The notes beneath the pieces were generated by a model. The model made no database searches. It saw nothing but the letters and a program-made list of their open reading frames with translations, and was not told the DNA's origin. Positions 48,109-60,133 of a DNA stretch of 64,000 nucleotides are shown here, piece after piece. The DNA is from Erigeron canadensis. Taxonomy: Eukaryota > Streptophyta > Magnoliopsida > Asterales > Asteraceae. Both the position numbers and the translations under genes were made by a program. The stretch covers positions 25,420,735-25,484,734 of the forward strand of contig NC_057769.1 in NCBI RefSeq assembly GCF_010389155.1, written 5' to 3'. Numbering within the stretch: position 1 is the first letter of the stretch; each line of letters opens with the position of its first letter.

Positions 48109-49004
48109 GAAACCGTGTTTTCTTGTATCTACCAACCTATATCTTGCCCATGACTCATAAAAAATATTAGTCAATGACCATAACAAACCCATACACCTAA
48201 AACCCAAGTAGCAATATAAAAACTAATAAAGGCATCTATTCCCTCATTTATCAAAGCATCAAAAATATAATATTTTAATAACTTAATATAATTTTCAGTC
48301 GTCTTCCCAAATGCCCTTTTGGGAAAGAAAAAATCAACAAAACTGTTGGTGTTTGTTTCGTTGGATTATCTTCTTCACCAAAACTATCAACCTCTAACCT
48401 CCAACTTAACATCTTACTGCCCCCTTAAAAAATCACTACTTCTAACAATTATATGCATAAGTAATTTCTAATTTTTTTTTAAAGAAAACATAAAAAAATT
48501 ACTAAAATATGGCGTTGAGAAACCATTTTAGTATAACAAATTACACCTCCCTCATTGTTTATATTAACTTATCTTAATTAGTATTATTATATATAATTAA
48601 ATATGATGTTGAAAAACCATATGTAACGTGTCAGGTTAGGATACCTTTTAGTGGATCATAATTCATAAGTCACATTGTTTATATTATCTTAGTATATATT
48701 TTGTAGTTTTACCTCTAATTAAGGTGAGGTTGTTAGGTGTTACATAGCCATACTAGCTAGATTGGTGTTAAGCACGCAGGATCTGGTCCCAGTTCTTGAA
48801 TATGGGACTTGGGTGCTCAAAAAAAATCAGGGATGGCATTTGGGAACTGGAAATTAGTTAAAGACGGGGGCTGCTAGGTTTGACATTTCTCTCAACAGTT
48901 GAGACAAGGATCAAAGTTGAATCAAATGGTTTTCTTCAATTTCCATAATTCTGGGGCTGATATGCATCAAGTTGGTTGCTGATTACTACTTCTTGTTCCG
49001 GTTT
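48109..49004. other. Upstream region of the kinase-DIL gene
   Basis: AT-rich flanking sequence. The part from about 48880 to 49010 resembles 32830-33040 next to the other half of the GTPase gene: ggatcaaagttgaatcaaatgg vs ggatcgatgttgaatcaagtgg, then 'tgcatcaagttggttgct' vs 'tgcataaagttggttgct'. No exon seen. Confidence 0.45.
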
Positions 49005-49021
49005 CATATCAAGTTTAGTTG

Positions 49022-49211
49022 AAAAAAAAAAAAGTAAGTAACTGCTCAGTGCCGCCTTCCGCGGGTTTTGAGCCCCAATACCTCGACGGTGTATGGGGGA
49101 GGTTAAGATGTAGGCAGACCTTACCTCTACCTAAGTAGAGAGGCTACTTCCAGTTTCTACCTTAATGGTAGAAAAAACCCTTCAACCTTTGCATGAGATG
49201 AGGATCGAACC
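49022..49211 (-). mobile_element. 5'-truncated SINE with 17-bp TSD
   Basis: It shares the body of the SINE at 22735-22969 (aggttaagatgtaggcagac, cttacctctacctaagtag) and box B GGGTTCGATCC, but lacks the box A end. A perfect 17-bp duplication CATATCAAGTTTAGTTG flanks it (49005-49021 and 49212-49228). The 3' tail is a T-run on the minus strand. It inserted into the intron region of the split GTPase gene. Confidence 0.85.
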
Positions 49212-49404
49212 CATATCAAGTTTAGTTGGTTTTTCTAATTCTGATGGTATAACTTGATAGCTTCGGATTTATCTTCCGTTCAACTGGTCAAGTTTTGGTT
49301 TCCATACTATGATCATAATATCATACTGCAAAAAGAATATTACTGCAAACAGAACATAATCACTTAATTGACTCATCCAAAAAAAAAGCCAATCAAAGTT
49401 CTGG

Positions 49405-49809
49405 AAGAACGTATCACCTTAGTTTTCGAGTGATGAGCAAGATCCATTTTATTCGGCACAATAATGTTCCTCGACAAAGATGGTAAATTGGTAAGTATCT
49501 CAGATTCTCAGCTATCCATATTCAGAAGATACCATCCATCTGTAAGAAACACATATAGTAATTCAAAAGGAGCATGTCTAAGGTAGTTCTTTGAGACATT
49601 TTATCAAACAGTTGGCATACATAACCAAAGAGAACAAAGCGTACCCTTGCGTCTCGGACATCAAGGACAATATCGACAGGGATTCGGTGAGAAATGGCAC
49701 GAGATGCGGCACGCATATGATGGTTGTACCACCAGCTTGAGGATTTGGTATCTCATATTTTCTTGACTGAATTACCCAATTTTCGAACTAAACTACCCAT
49801 TCCCGCCAT
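49405..49809 (-). pseudogene. 5' exons of a DAR/MTG1-type GTPase (broken)
   Basis: The ATG at 49809-49807 opens MAGMGSLVRKLGNSVKKI, then an in-frame TGA, then WWYNHHMRAASRAISHRIPV and VLDVRDAR up to a GTACGC donor (~49645). The next exon, after CTTACAG (~49540), carries SSEY...ENL and LPSLSRNIIVPNKMDLAHHS (the G4 NKMD motif), but an 8-base duplication (AATTTACC) and an extra GGATAGCT shift the frame. The family (YlqF/MTG1, DAR GTPases) helps assemble organelle ribosomes. The rest of the gene is at 32612-31984. With a stop, two indels and a split, this is a pseudogene; I infer it is the same gene or a sister copy. Confidence 0.85.
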
Positions 49810-50782
49810 TAATATGATAGATGATTATTAGTATATTTTTTGTTATGGAAACAAAATATATCAGCCAACTATGGCGTATACGAATTAGCTTTATATGCAG
49901 AATAATACTAGTAAATTTATTTTGATCAAATGTGAATCATATTTTAATTATTAGGTCCCTCCTTATACTACCAACTTCTTACACACTTCTTCCAGTATTC
50001 ATCAGTTTTCTCTTTTCTAGAACACCCAAGAACACCCCATTTTTATACTACACGCTTCTTCCCAACTACTTTCACTATTCATAAATTATTTTATTATTTT
50101 ATTTTTCTACATTAAATAATTGTTAATGTAAAAATTTATATGTAAGTTTATTAATTTAAACTTTTATTAATAATAAATATAAATACTATACTATTTTAAA
50201 AAAAAATCTATGTATGAATTTTGGGGTTAAATAAACTGAGATAACTAATTATAAATACAATATAGATATGGATCTTCTTCCTCGTATTACACATATAATA
50301 CACACACATCTGCACATCACGATTCACACACACTCACCAGCACATCACGATTCTCACACACACACACACACCATATGAGAGTTAATTTCGTTTTTTTTTT
50401 TAATTTATACGTCAGTCAAACAAAAAATTGGGCCCCACAAATTAATTGTTGCGCGTCTACAAATGGGAGAAACACCTTGGACGCAACCCAAGACGCGATT
50501 GTGCTAATAGCTTCCACCCTTGAACCGCGTCGGACGCCCCAAAACGCAGGTATAAGGACCGGCCTTAGAAGCTCCCAAGAGGAGCATCAGTTTAGCAAGC
50601 GACTTGCGTCTCCAAACAAACGCCATGAGCATGAGCGCGTCTTTTTTTGGGACTTAGTAAAGAGACGAGCTTGTCTGCGGCATCGTTGTCCTCTTCCCTT
50701 TATTAATTTTGGTGGTTTGTGATTTCTTAAAAATGATTAGATAGGAAGGACATGGCAAAACTAAAGCATGAAAATACCATTA
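49810..50782. other. Intergenic DNA
   Basis: AT-rich, with a (CA)n stretch at 50355-50371 and a GC-richer patch at 50440-50700 (cgcgtctac, gcgtcggacgcc, aaggaccggccttag) that looks like part of a transposon, though I could not define ends. The frame at 50375-50722 has no recognisable domain. Confidence 0.4.
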
Positions 50783-51047
50783 GAACATCCACAACTGAGA
50801 GTTTTTTCAAAAGCTTATCATGAAAGATTAATTCATAAAAAGTTTTTCCTCCAATGGCTCAAGGCTTTAAAAAGCTTGAAATCCTTTAAAAAACATTAAA
50901 TTACATACGAAAGAGAGTTGACTTGAGGAATAATAAGTCATTAACAAAAAGCTTTTATCTCCAATGGGAAAAAAAACTTATCGTTTAAATCAAATCTTGA
51001 TAGACTAGTAAAAAGCTTTTGAAAAAAGCTCTCTATTGGATATGCTC
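50783..51047. mobile_element. Tourist-like MITE (PIF/Harbinger), 265 bp
   Basis: The left end GAACATCCACAACTGAGAG with ttttttcaaaagctt and the right end 'aaaagcttttgaaaaaagctc' + 'tctattggatatgctc' are inverted copies of about 35 bases. TTA is duplicated at 50780-50782 and 51048-51050. The 'gagcatccac' end is common in plant MITEs. Confidence 0.8.
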
Positions 51048-51350
51048 TTAAGAGCCCTCTTATGGGTCCATTTTATCATTAATATAAAATAATGGTGTTT
51101 AATTTAAAATTGAGATACATTTCATATTATTGTTAAAGTAGTAAAACTTGTAATTAGCCATATATAAAACTCTTGTTGATAGAATTGTTTTTAACCTTTT
51201 TGATAATAAACACACTTATGATATTTTTCCCTCTTTCTCATCGGCTTCCTCATATCATATACACACTCAAAACATGCACATAACCTAAATTAGTTCCAGA
51301 GCATGGTGAGTTAACTGAAGGATCCACAAGCTTATTCATAACTAAATTCG

Positions 51351-51579
51351 TGTTATTCTTTAAGAATCTGAGCTTAATATTGAAGAATTTGGTTATCAAG
51401 AGCTCTATTTTATTCTTGTTATTGAGAACAAAAGAAAACATACATATATAGCCAAAGGCTACTACAAGAAAACCGAGGAAAAGATAATAGAGACTAACCA
51501 CTTTGACTAACAACTTGATCCTACAAATATGTGATAAGCAAATGGATAAACATCAGTTTATTTTGTGTAATATCCAACA
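51351..51579 (-). repeat. 3' LTR of a second copia element, 229 bp
   Basis: On the minus strand it runs TGTTGGATATTAC...AAGAATAACA, with TGTT...AACA ends. It is preceded by the polypurine tract CTTGAGGGGGAG and the RNase H frame. I found no second LTR beyond gag, so the element is truncated at its 5' side. Confidence 0.7.
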
Positions 51580-51586
51580 CTCCCCC

Positions 51587-54500
51587 TCAAGCTGGAGCAT
51601 GTAAGTCTTTCATACCCAGCTTGACAAGTAGTTCTTGAAGTTTCTTGGTCCCAAGTGGTTTCGTAAGAAGGTCTTTTATTTGAAGTTTTGTTTCAATATG
51701 CTTCGGCTCTATTTCTTTTGATTCAACTCGTTCACGAATAAAATAACAATCCATTTCAACGTGTTTCATTCTCTCGTGGAAAACTGGATTGTTAGCAATA
51801 TGCCGAGCTGCTTCATTATCACAAAACAAAACTGTTCCACCATGCTGTGTTTCATCGAGTTCAGTCATTAGCCATCTAACCCACAAGATTTCGCTAACTG
51901 TTGTTGCCATGGCTCTATATTCCGCTTCTGCCGAGGAACGAGAGACAACCGATTGTTTCTTTGATTTCCACGATATAGGAGCTCCACCCAACAATAAAAG
52001 GTAACCAGTTCTTGAACGTCTTGATAAAGGGCAGCCTAACCAATCCGCATCACAGTAGGAAACAAGTCTTGTTCCACCTTCTTTTGGTAAAAGAATCCCT
52101 TGACCAGGTTAACACTCTAGTTGCTGCCTCCATGTGAGTTTGACGAGGATCCGAAACGAATTTACTTAATATATTTACCGAATAAGTGATATCCGGTTGA
52201 TTGGCTTGTAAATACAGTAGCCTTCCTACCAAACGCCTGTATTGATTTGCATCAACTCGCTATTCTTCCTCCCCCTTACCAAGCTTCAAAGTAGACTCCA
52301 TAGGAAAAGGACTTGGCTTGCATCCAAGAAACCCACTATCTTGCAAAATGTCCAGTGTATATTTCCTCTGACTCAACACTAGACCTTCCTTTGTTCGAGC
52401 AACTTCAATACCCAAAAAGTACTTTAGAGACCCAAGATCCTTAATACTGAAAAGATTATGCAGCCGTGATTTGGTTTGTTGAATGGTTTCTAGGTGATTT
52501 CCAACGATAAGCACATCATCGACATAAATCAAGGCTGCAACAAATATTGTCTTGTGCTTATATATGAAGAAGGAATGATCAGCTTTGGACTGAATATTGT
52601 CTTCATGTAAACTTCCTCTTCCAAGTCCCCGTGTAAAAACACGTTGTTTACATCCAATTGATGAATAATCCAATCGCGTTTTGTGGCTAAGGCGAGAAGA
52701 GTTCTCATAGTGACCAATTTTGCAACAGGTGCAAATGTTTCATGATAATCTACACCCGCCATTTGAGTGAAACCTTTAGCGACCAATCTCGCCTAGAATC
52801 TTTCTAACACTTCCATCGGGTTTGTACTTGATTTTATAAACCCACTTCGAATCGATAGCTTCCTTCTTAGGAGGCAATGGTTCAAGAGACCAGGTTTCGT
52901 TTTGTTCAAGAGCCTTGATCTCCCTTTTCATCGCCTCCCTCCATCACTCATCTTGTGAATCTTGGTAAAATGTTTTTGGCTCATCATGATTGGTGATGGC
53001 CGCAAGAAATATTTTGTGAGCAGCGGAAAAATTATCATAAGAAACATAATAGGCAAGGGGATATACCGTGGACGAAGCATGATCAGAAGACGGGTGTGCG
53101 TGGTCGATTGAAGGAGGAAGATCCACATGATAATCTTGTAGTCGTGATGATTGTGTTCGAGTTCGTTGCTGTCGTTGATACATATTTGCAGTATCATTTT
53201 CATTCTAGACATTTGTGTTGCATGAGCTATATTGATATTTGTTTCATGCACACGTTCTTCTATTTCATGTACATATGGTGAGGAATTATCAACCAAAGAG
53301 TCACAATCCAAGGAGTGGTCAACAGTGGCAGGTTTATGTGGTATTCCATCAACATCATTAAAATATGCATTATATTCCTCCAATATTTCTTTGTCTCCTT
53401 GAATGCTAACAGGTCTACTACCTATGGCAAATGGAAAGACACTTTCAAAAAAAAGGACATCCCTAGAAATAATTAATTTTCTTTTTCTCTAAATCATATA
53501 TTTTGTATCCTTTAGTGCCAAAAGGGTAGCCCAAGAAAACACCTGCATTTGCTCTTGGTTCAAGTTTGTCTCCCTTGGTGTCAGTGTTTCGAAATATGCC
53601 AAACACCCAAATACCTGCATGTGTTTATACATCGGCCCTTTCCCAAACATAATTTCATAGGGTGTTTTTTGCTTTATTACTTTTGATGGCAACCTATTAA
53701 TAATGTATGTAGCCGTTAACACACATTCCGCCCAAAATTTGACCGGTAAATTTGCTTCAAACCTTAAAGCTCTGGAAACTTCTGGGAGATGCCTGTGTTT
53801 TCGCTCCACCACCCTATTTTGTTGAGGGGTGTGGGGACATGCGGTTTCTAGAAGGATGCCATTATCATTATAAAACGCCTTCATCTTATTTGAGGTAAAT
53901 TCCCCCCATTGTCACAATGAACACTTTTAATTTTCTTTTCAAATTGGGTTTCTATCATGTTGTAAAAACTGATTAAACAATCACTTGCCTCATTTTTGTG
54001 CTTAAGAATGTAAACCCAAACAGCCCTACAAAAATCATCCCCCAATGTAAGAAAATACTTTCCACTAGTAAGTGAGAGAGTTCTATAACCTCCCCAAATA
54101 TCACAATGCACCATATCAAAGCATTCTATGGTTTTTATTGAACTAGTTGAAAAAAGTAATCTAGTTAACTTAGCTCTAACACATGAGTCACATAAATCCA
54201 TATCTGAATCAAAAACAATATCTTTCAAAAAATTGATGTGAGATAGCTTAATACTAGATGGATGACAAAGTCTTTTGTGCCATATATTTGTTGCTTCCAC
54301 AGTCATAGCCTTCGGATTTCCTTGAATCGCTTCCATCCTATAGAGACCACCACTGCACCTACCCGTTCCAATCAAACTCTTCGTCCTCAATCCCTGCATA
54401 ACAAAGAAATCCGGGAAAAAAGTGATAGCACATTGCAAATCTTGGGTTAGTCTACGGACCGACAAAAGATTGCACTTAAAACTTGGAACAAAAAGCACAT

Positions 54501-54715
54501 TTTTTACTCTAACCCCCCCTTTAAAAAGAACCTCTCCATTCCCTTTTACAGGACTGGTTTGGCCATTGGGAACTATGACCAGAAACTCATTAGCACATGT
54601 CTTAAGATTGTCGAGCAATCCCCGAGCATGTGTCATGGAATCGGTCGCCCAGAGTCCATGTTCCAATCATCGTCTTTATCAACACTACCTGCCATATTTG
54701 CCGCTGGAGGGTTGA
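51587..54715 (-). pseudogene. pol: pol of the second copia element (minus strand), broken
   Basis: In minus-strand order: the protease/pre-integrase part at 54666-53881 (DSMTHARGLL, VKNVLFVPSFKCNLLSV, IWHKRLCHPSS, CDSCVRAKLTR, DIWGGYRTLS); integrase continuation at 53884-53489 (HTPQQNRVVERKHRHL, FWAECVLTATYIINRLPS); a degraded linker (53383-52928); RT at 52786-52260 ([47 protein letters not shown]) and 52232-52050 (YLQANQPDITYSV); RNase H at 51994-51587 (WKSKKQSVVSRSSAEAEYRA, MKHVEMDCYFIRE, LTKPLG). The frame changes at least four times and the protease is incomplete. It is not the SIRE-type lineage: its LTR is short and its sequences differ. Confidence 0.88.
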
Positions 54716-54749
54716 TCTTCTTCTCCTTTTGTTCTTCTTTCTTCTTGAT

Positions 54750-56185
54750 GAGTGATTATTTGTGACTTTTTCCCCATTCGTTTGTCATGATTTTGAGGTA
54801 TAAATGAATCATTAGTATGCACTTTAAGGTACTTAATGGAATTAGGTTTGTGAACAGGTTTGATTTGAGAGATGACTGATCGAGAGAGTAGAAATGAGCT
54901 TAGGAAGATTAAGGATGAAGTTCGGGAGATGTATGTATGAAGAATAAGAGCTAAAATAAGGAAACGCGTGCGAACTGGAGCAACCAGCGCCGCTGGTGGA
55001 CTAACCAACGCCGCTGGAATCGTACAGGAACCAGACCAGCGCCGCTGGTGCACCTCCAGCGCTGCTGGTCCCCTTCAGGCAATTCACGAGCGTCGCTCCT
55101 CAGTCACCAGCATCGCTCGTCCCTTCAGATTACACAACCAGCGTCGTTGGACTAGGTCGGCCAGAATTAGGGTTTTTTGTTTGCCTATAAATACCCCATT
55201 ATAAACCCTAAAAACGTAAGCAGAGCACATAGGTCGAAAGTGACGGCTAGGGATCGAGAATTTGGACCTCTCAAGCACTACGGAGCAGATCTAACATCAT
55301 CAGACGCTTGGGAATCCAACCTAGTGATTTATAATCACCCGGTTCTATATTCTTTCTTTATTTTCGTTATCTCTAGATTTCTATGTTATTTTATTTCATC
55401 AGATTGTTCATGGCTACTCAGATTATGAGTAGCTAAGTTACTAGACATTCGTTTGGACGTGATGTAAACATAACTTGATTGTTGATTATGGTTGATTGTT
55501 GAACAGTTTCTATGCTAAATCGTTGATCCATATTTATTTGAATCTGAATTGTTATTAGTTTTCATATACAAATTGATTTTTATTGATTTGGTCGAGTCGA
55601 ATTGGATCCGCGGCTCCAGGGTCATTTTAATCTGTTTGCGAAACATTGATCGTCTTTAATCAGTGTAACCATTTGATCTATAACTGGACATTTGATTGAG
55701 AATTAATAATTGGTTCAAACGAGTATGTGTTTAATTAGGTTAATCTAGCTGATCTGGCGAACGGATACCGGATCCAGGTGGTTAGGGTAATCAATGTCTT
55801 TTAACTTTAACAGGAACAAAGACTTACATAAAAGATTTCAGTCATAGTTACAGGCTCAGTTTTTAAAGCTCAGTGAGTGACCTTAACAGGAACTCATTGA
55901 AGTGTCTAACCAGTCGAAAGGCAGTCAGGCTAAATAATTCAAGTGAATCTAACGAGAATCTGAATGTGAAAAGAGTCGTTCAACAACTTCAAATGTAACC
56001 ACTTTTAAGCATGTCAATCAAAACCAAACGAATGTCAGTTTTACATTTATTATTGTTTTCAATTTCATATGCACTTAGTTAACTAGGAAACCCCCAAAAG
56101 AAAACTGTATTTTAAGCATGTCAATCAAAGCCATTGATTCTGGCACTGTTTTCTTTCCATGGTAGGCTGTACCAAGTGTTGGTGT
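54750..56185 (+). mobile_element. LTR-retrotransposon LTR inserted in the second copia element
   Basis: The gag-pol frame of the minus-strand copia element stops making sense at ~54750 and resumes at ~56185. In between, on the plus strand, is an LTR-like block: GC-rich CCAGCGCCGCTGG repeats (54984-55150), a TATAAATA box at 55186-55193, 'attataaaccctaaa', a leader, and 'gattatgagtagctaagtt', a phrase I associate with plant Tat/Athila-type LTRs. Ends and TSD are not resolved. There is a direct repeat 'ttaagcatgtcaatcaaa' near 56008 and 56112. Confidence 0.55.
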
Positions 56186-56194
56186 CGGCTTCAT

Positions 56195-56738
56195 AGCAAG
56201 AATCTGTGTTCAAATTATTGCAAAACTAGCATCCAACCCCATTAAAAATTCATACAATCTTTCCTTTTCTTTCAATTCAATGAGCTTTTTCCCAATATCA
56301 CACTTGCATTCTTCACACTCGCATCGAGGGGTTTGTAACATTGTGTCATTTTCATCCCATAGTCCACAGAGTTTAGTAAAATAAGCCGACACAGTGGATC
56401 CTTCTTGACGGGTCATGGTGATTGATTTCTTGATCTCGTACGTCCTTGGTGCACTTTCTTTACCGAACCTTTCCTGTAAATCTTTCCAGATCTCAGATCT
56501 CCTGTGCTGTGTTTGCATATTTAACACTTACTCTTATCTCCTTCTCCATCGCAGTAGTGAGCCATCCTTTTATCATGGCATCACACCGCATCCAATTCAT
56601 ATATTTACCATCAGTTTTCTCCGGCTTTTTTATGGATCCATCCACGAATCCTATTTTATTCTTAGCAAACAAAAAATTGGTCATCTTCTGGACCCAATCA
56701 TTGAAGTTGTTGTCCGTGAGATTGTCATTTACTTGCAT
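56195..56738 (-). pseudogene. gag: gag of the second copia element, broken
   Basis: 56738-56493 encodes the start of a copia capsid (NFNDWVQKMTNFLFAKNK, FVDGSIKKPE, WLTTAMEKEIRVSV). 56527-56210 continues in another frame (IWKDLQERFGKES, TRQEGSTVSAYFTKLCGLWDE, RLYEFLMGLD), then reads QILAMKP into the inserted LTR. Overlapping frames at 56493-56527 show a frameshift. Confidence 0.85.
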
Positions 56739-56739
56739 T

Positions 56740-58150
56740 TGCTTTGGATAGTCGGAGGGGTGGAGATAGAATGGCGAATTGGTGTCAATGACATCGGTTA
56801 TCGTTGGTCGTATAGCCTCGTTTACACTCGTTGATTCGTCCTACGTTTGTTATAGGTAGTCGGGAATACTTGCTTTGCAAGGTGACCTTGGTTATCGTTT
56901 GTGTGCGCTTCTACGAGGTAAGATAACATTTTTTGTCACCTGATGGTACAACAAAACCCGTTTTCATAATTTAAACCTTCCAAATGTTTATGATGCTTAA
57001 AAGTAAGTTAAAGGGTGACTATGGGAGGTTGTTACGGGATATGTGGCTTATCATTTATGATGTATGATATGCATTTGCAGGTTGCAAAGGTAAGATGTAA
57101 GTCCTTCTGAAATGAAATGCTGGCGTATTATTATACGATTTTGAAATGATGATGTGCCTATGTTATATGTTTGTATGCATGGCTTGAATACCGAGTCACT
57201 AGACTTATGATTAGGATTTCCATGTTCACGTGCACGTTAAGGGCCCTAAAGTAAAAGATCAATTATGTGATTAGTTTAGGTAAAAGTGTAGCCTAAGCTA
57301 ATACGATTAAGAAATCTCGAGCATATGTAAATTCTTGTCTTAAGCTTAACCCGTGCTAGTTCCTATGAGCTAGTGCATATGTGGTCACGTGGTTTGGGAA
57401 TCTAGATACCTCCCGTGGCATAGTTATGTTTGATTATTCCGGGTGAAAGTAACTAACCACCGTTGCATAAAGGCATAAAGGGTTATCCAGTTGGAATGAC
57501 GTAAGTCTATTCCTTAACGGCGCCGATGGACCACCTTATGGTTTATCCATCATGTCGGATTTGAGGACTCCATGTATGGTCTATGACCGCTTGCACACAA
57601 ATCCCACATCCCTATGTAAGTGGCGTAAGTCACTTAGCCTACGTCTAGGCAAAGAAACAAAGTAAAGAAAATAAGGAAAAGAAAGAAAGTAGGCACATTA
57701 GGTATAAGATATCCTAATGTGATATGATTATGTGTGCAATGATTTATATGTATGTGATATTAACATCAAAAGATGTTTTTGTTAATATATCTGAATTGGA
57801 AAATGTTTTCAATCTTGTTATCTTATTTAGCTAACTTATTGCTAACACTTGTTCTTTTGAAAATGTAGTGCCTTCAGGATAAGCAAGTTTGAGCTAGGAA
57901 AGGATTAGCTCGGTGAGATAGATAGAAGTAATAAAGAAGAATAACATCAGACATTGAATGTTTAGAATTCACCTTTTAGCCTTATGTTTTGGTTACTCTC
58001 ATTTATGATTTATGAACATGATATAATGATGGCATTTATATTGGTGCTATAACTTGGATTTCATTTATATTGTTTCTATGATGCATTAGTAACACCATTT
58101 ATTGAAAGGTACCATCCGGTTACGGATAGGGAAGTTTTAAAGTGAAAGGT
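56740..58150. repeat. Probable diverged LTR or repeat block
   Basis: The sequence has no exon I can support. Its style (ccttggttatcgtttgtgtg, gtgccttcaggataagcaag, 'aaaggtaccatccggttac') is like the 3' part of long gypsy-type LTRs, but I cannot identify ends or a partner in this window. Confidence 0.3.
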
Positions 58151-58692
58151 ACCAAATTTTAATATATTTTTTAATATATATTGAAATTTAAATTTATATT
58201 TTGTAGTGCTCATTTGACACTTCATCTGCCACATAATTATTTGTCTACGTAGCCATTTGCTTATTTTTTTTTTTTATTAATTTTAAATAGCAAATAAAAA
58301 ATACCAAATACAAGATTAGAACTCATGACCTCTAACTTTTAATATTATGTTTGCTTATTTTTTGCAAACTACGGTTGATATTCAGTAAATATTAAAATTA
58401 ATCAAAAGACATTGATAATATAATTATCTATCTTCGTAATTTATCTAATTTTAAATTAATACTTTTGATGTATGTATGTAAATCTTTGTTTTCAAGTAAT
58501 ATTACTTAAACTATTATATATATTTGTAATCAATTTAATGTAATATATATTTAATACATCGCGTGGAGCATATTTGGATTAAATCAGTTAATGGATAAAA
58601 ATAGGATGGAATGAAATGCCATGCAATTTACTAATGTAGTAGTAATACTTTACAAATAAAGTTGGTACACCCTTGACAAAGTGCTGGCTGGA
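58151..58692. other. AT-rich spacer, nothing recognised
   Basis: T-run at 58260-58274 and mixed AT-rich sequence downstream of the DIL-type last exon. No gene or element end seen. Confidence 0.4.
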
Positions 58693-60133
58693 TTACACCC
58701 GTTTGAATACAAACCGAAAGGCCGGATACGATGCAAATACTGAATTAGGATTTATTAATGCGGACTCTCTTACTTTGCTCTTTAGAATGATGTCAATGTC
58801 ATCGAAAGGTTCACTGCATTAATATGTACTGAGATTGTTAAATTAAGTAGTTGTAAAGGGTGTTTGGTATGATGGAATGGAAATGGGAGAAAGGGAATGA
58901 GAAAGACTTCCTTTGTTTATTTGCGACGAAGAAAGGCAATGAGAAAAGAGAAAGGAGAATCAATTTCATTCACTCCATTCTCTACAAATTGTAGAGAATA
59001 AGTGAGAATGGAAAAAAAATTTTTTTTTTTTTTTTGAAGATGTTATATGTAATAAATGTATTATTATTTAAAATTTTATTTTTTTTTATATATATTCATT
59101 CTCTGTGGGTACCAACCAACAGAATCCATTCTCTTTCTAAATAATCATTCTTTTTTCACTATTTCCATTCTTTATGATCCCCTCCTACCAAACACCCCCT
59201 AGGGATAAAATAAAAAAACGTCTAAGATATGCAAGTTATAAAATCTCAAACTAGTATATATATACCCGGAATATAAGTTTGGGGAGGGGTAGCTAGATTA
59301 ATTGTATTGGTTATAGCTAGATTTGTATTTGTAATTTTACTTTTAAGTAGCTAATGTCTTGCAAGTCGCTTATTTTTTATAAAATTTTGTCGATTTTTTA
59401 TATAAAAAAACTATAACAATGAAACATATGCTTACATAAAAATAATGGTGTTTAAAAAAAAAAAAAACTATCATCCGCCAATATAATGGGCCATTTCATA
59501 TAACTAAAACCAAATCCAAACCATCTAATTATAATGTCAAAACTTTAAGCTTAAACACAACTCACAACTCACATAAACACTAACTCATGCAACCCATATT
59601 AAATCAAATTCAACTTGACAAAAACATAAAAGAAATTTTCTGTACATTCTATTTAATCCACATAATAAATAATAGGGATAACGTAACCATAAAATAAAAA
59701 CATATACGGAGTGAAGTATTTGAAAGATATACATATTAAATATTAAGATTAATTAAGAAGATTAAGATAGATATATAGAAAAACCAATGATAGTGTACAA
59801 ATAGCCGATGTCTTAACTAAAAGGTTTAGACGGTTTTTGGTTCGAATTCAAAATCGTTTCAAAGCTACGGATCATGCCTAACGTTTTCTAATGATGAAGT
59901 TAATAGTGGTCTCCAATATGGATGTTGAAAACTTCAGATAAAATGAAATAAACAATGTACGCGATTACTGCTTAGCTCGATATATCTGAAGTTTCCATTA
60001 TATGTAAATGTACTACTTATGTGAACATCTAATCAACTGCATACCTGGGTCCAAGTTCTACCAAAAAGGTTTCATTGTCGTCTAACAAATTGCAGGAGTC
60101 CTGCCTTATATACTCCTTAAGGCTTGACATATG
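58693..60133 (-). pseudogene. Second copy of the DIL C-terminal exons
   Basis: Two exons match exons 11 and 12 of the kinase-DIL gene. 60133-60045 follows an AG acceptor and encodes MSSLKEYIRQDSCNLLDDNE to LGP, ending CAG|GTATGC with two bases left over. 58813-58693 completes the codon (AG+T) and encodes EPFDDIDIILKSKVRESAL to FVFKRV followed by TAA. Its last exon is uninterrupted, unlike the copy at 33.8 kb. A MITE (58858-59199) lies in the intron. Upstream exons are absent: the DNA beyond 60240 becomes a LINE remnant, so this is a truncated gene copy. Confidence 0.75.
58858..59199. mobile_element. MITE with GGGTGTTTGGTA inverted ends
   Basis: The left end GGGTGTTTGGTATGATGGAATGG and the right end 'ccattctttatgatcccc' + TACCAAACACCCCC are inverted copies. 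The interior is purine-rich at left and pyrimidine-rich at right. No transposase. Superfamily uncertain (hAT or PIF-like ends). Confidence 0.7.

Noticed and set aside
50375..50722. 115-codon plus-strand frame
   Set aside because: GC-richer patch that looks like transposon sequence; low-complexity context and no domain.
51250..51513. 87-codon minus-strand frame with membrane-like N-terminus
   Set aside because: It overlaps the short copia LTR (51351-51579), so it is LTR sequence read as protein.
54968..55204. Ala/Gly/Arg-rich plus-strand frame
   Set aside because: It arises from the CCAGCGCCGCTGG repeats in an LTR and overlaps its TATA box.
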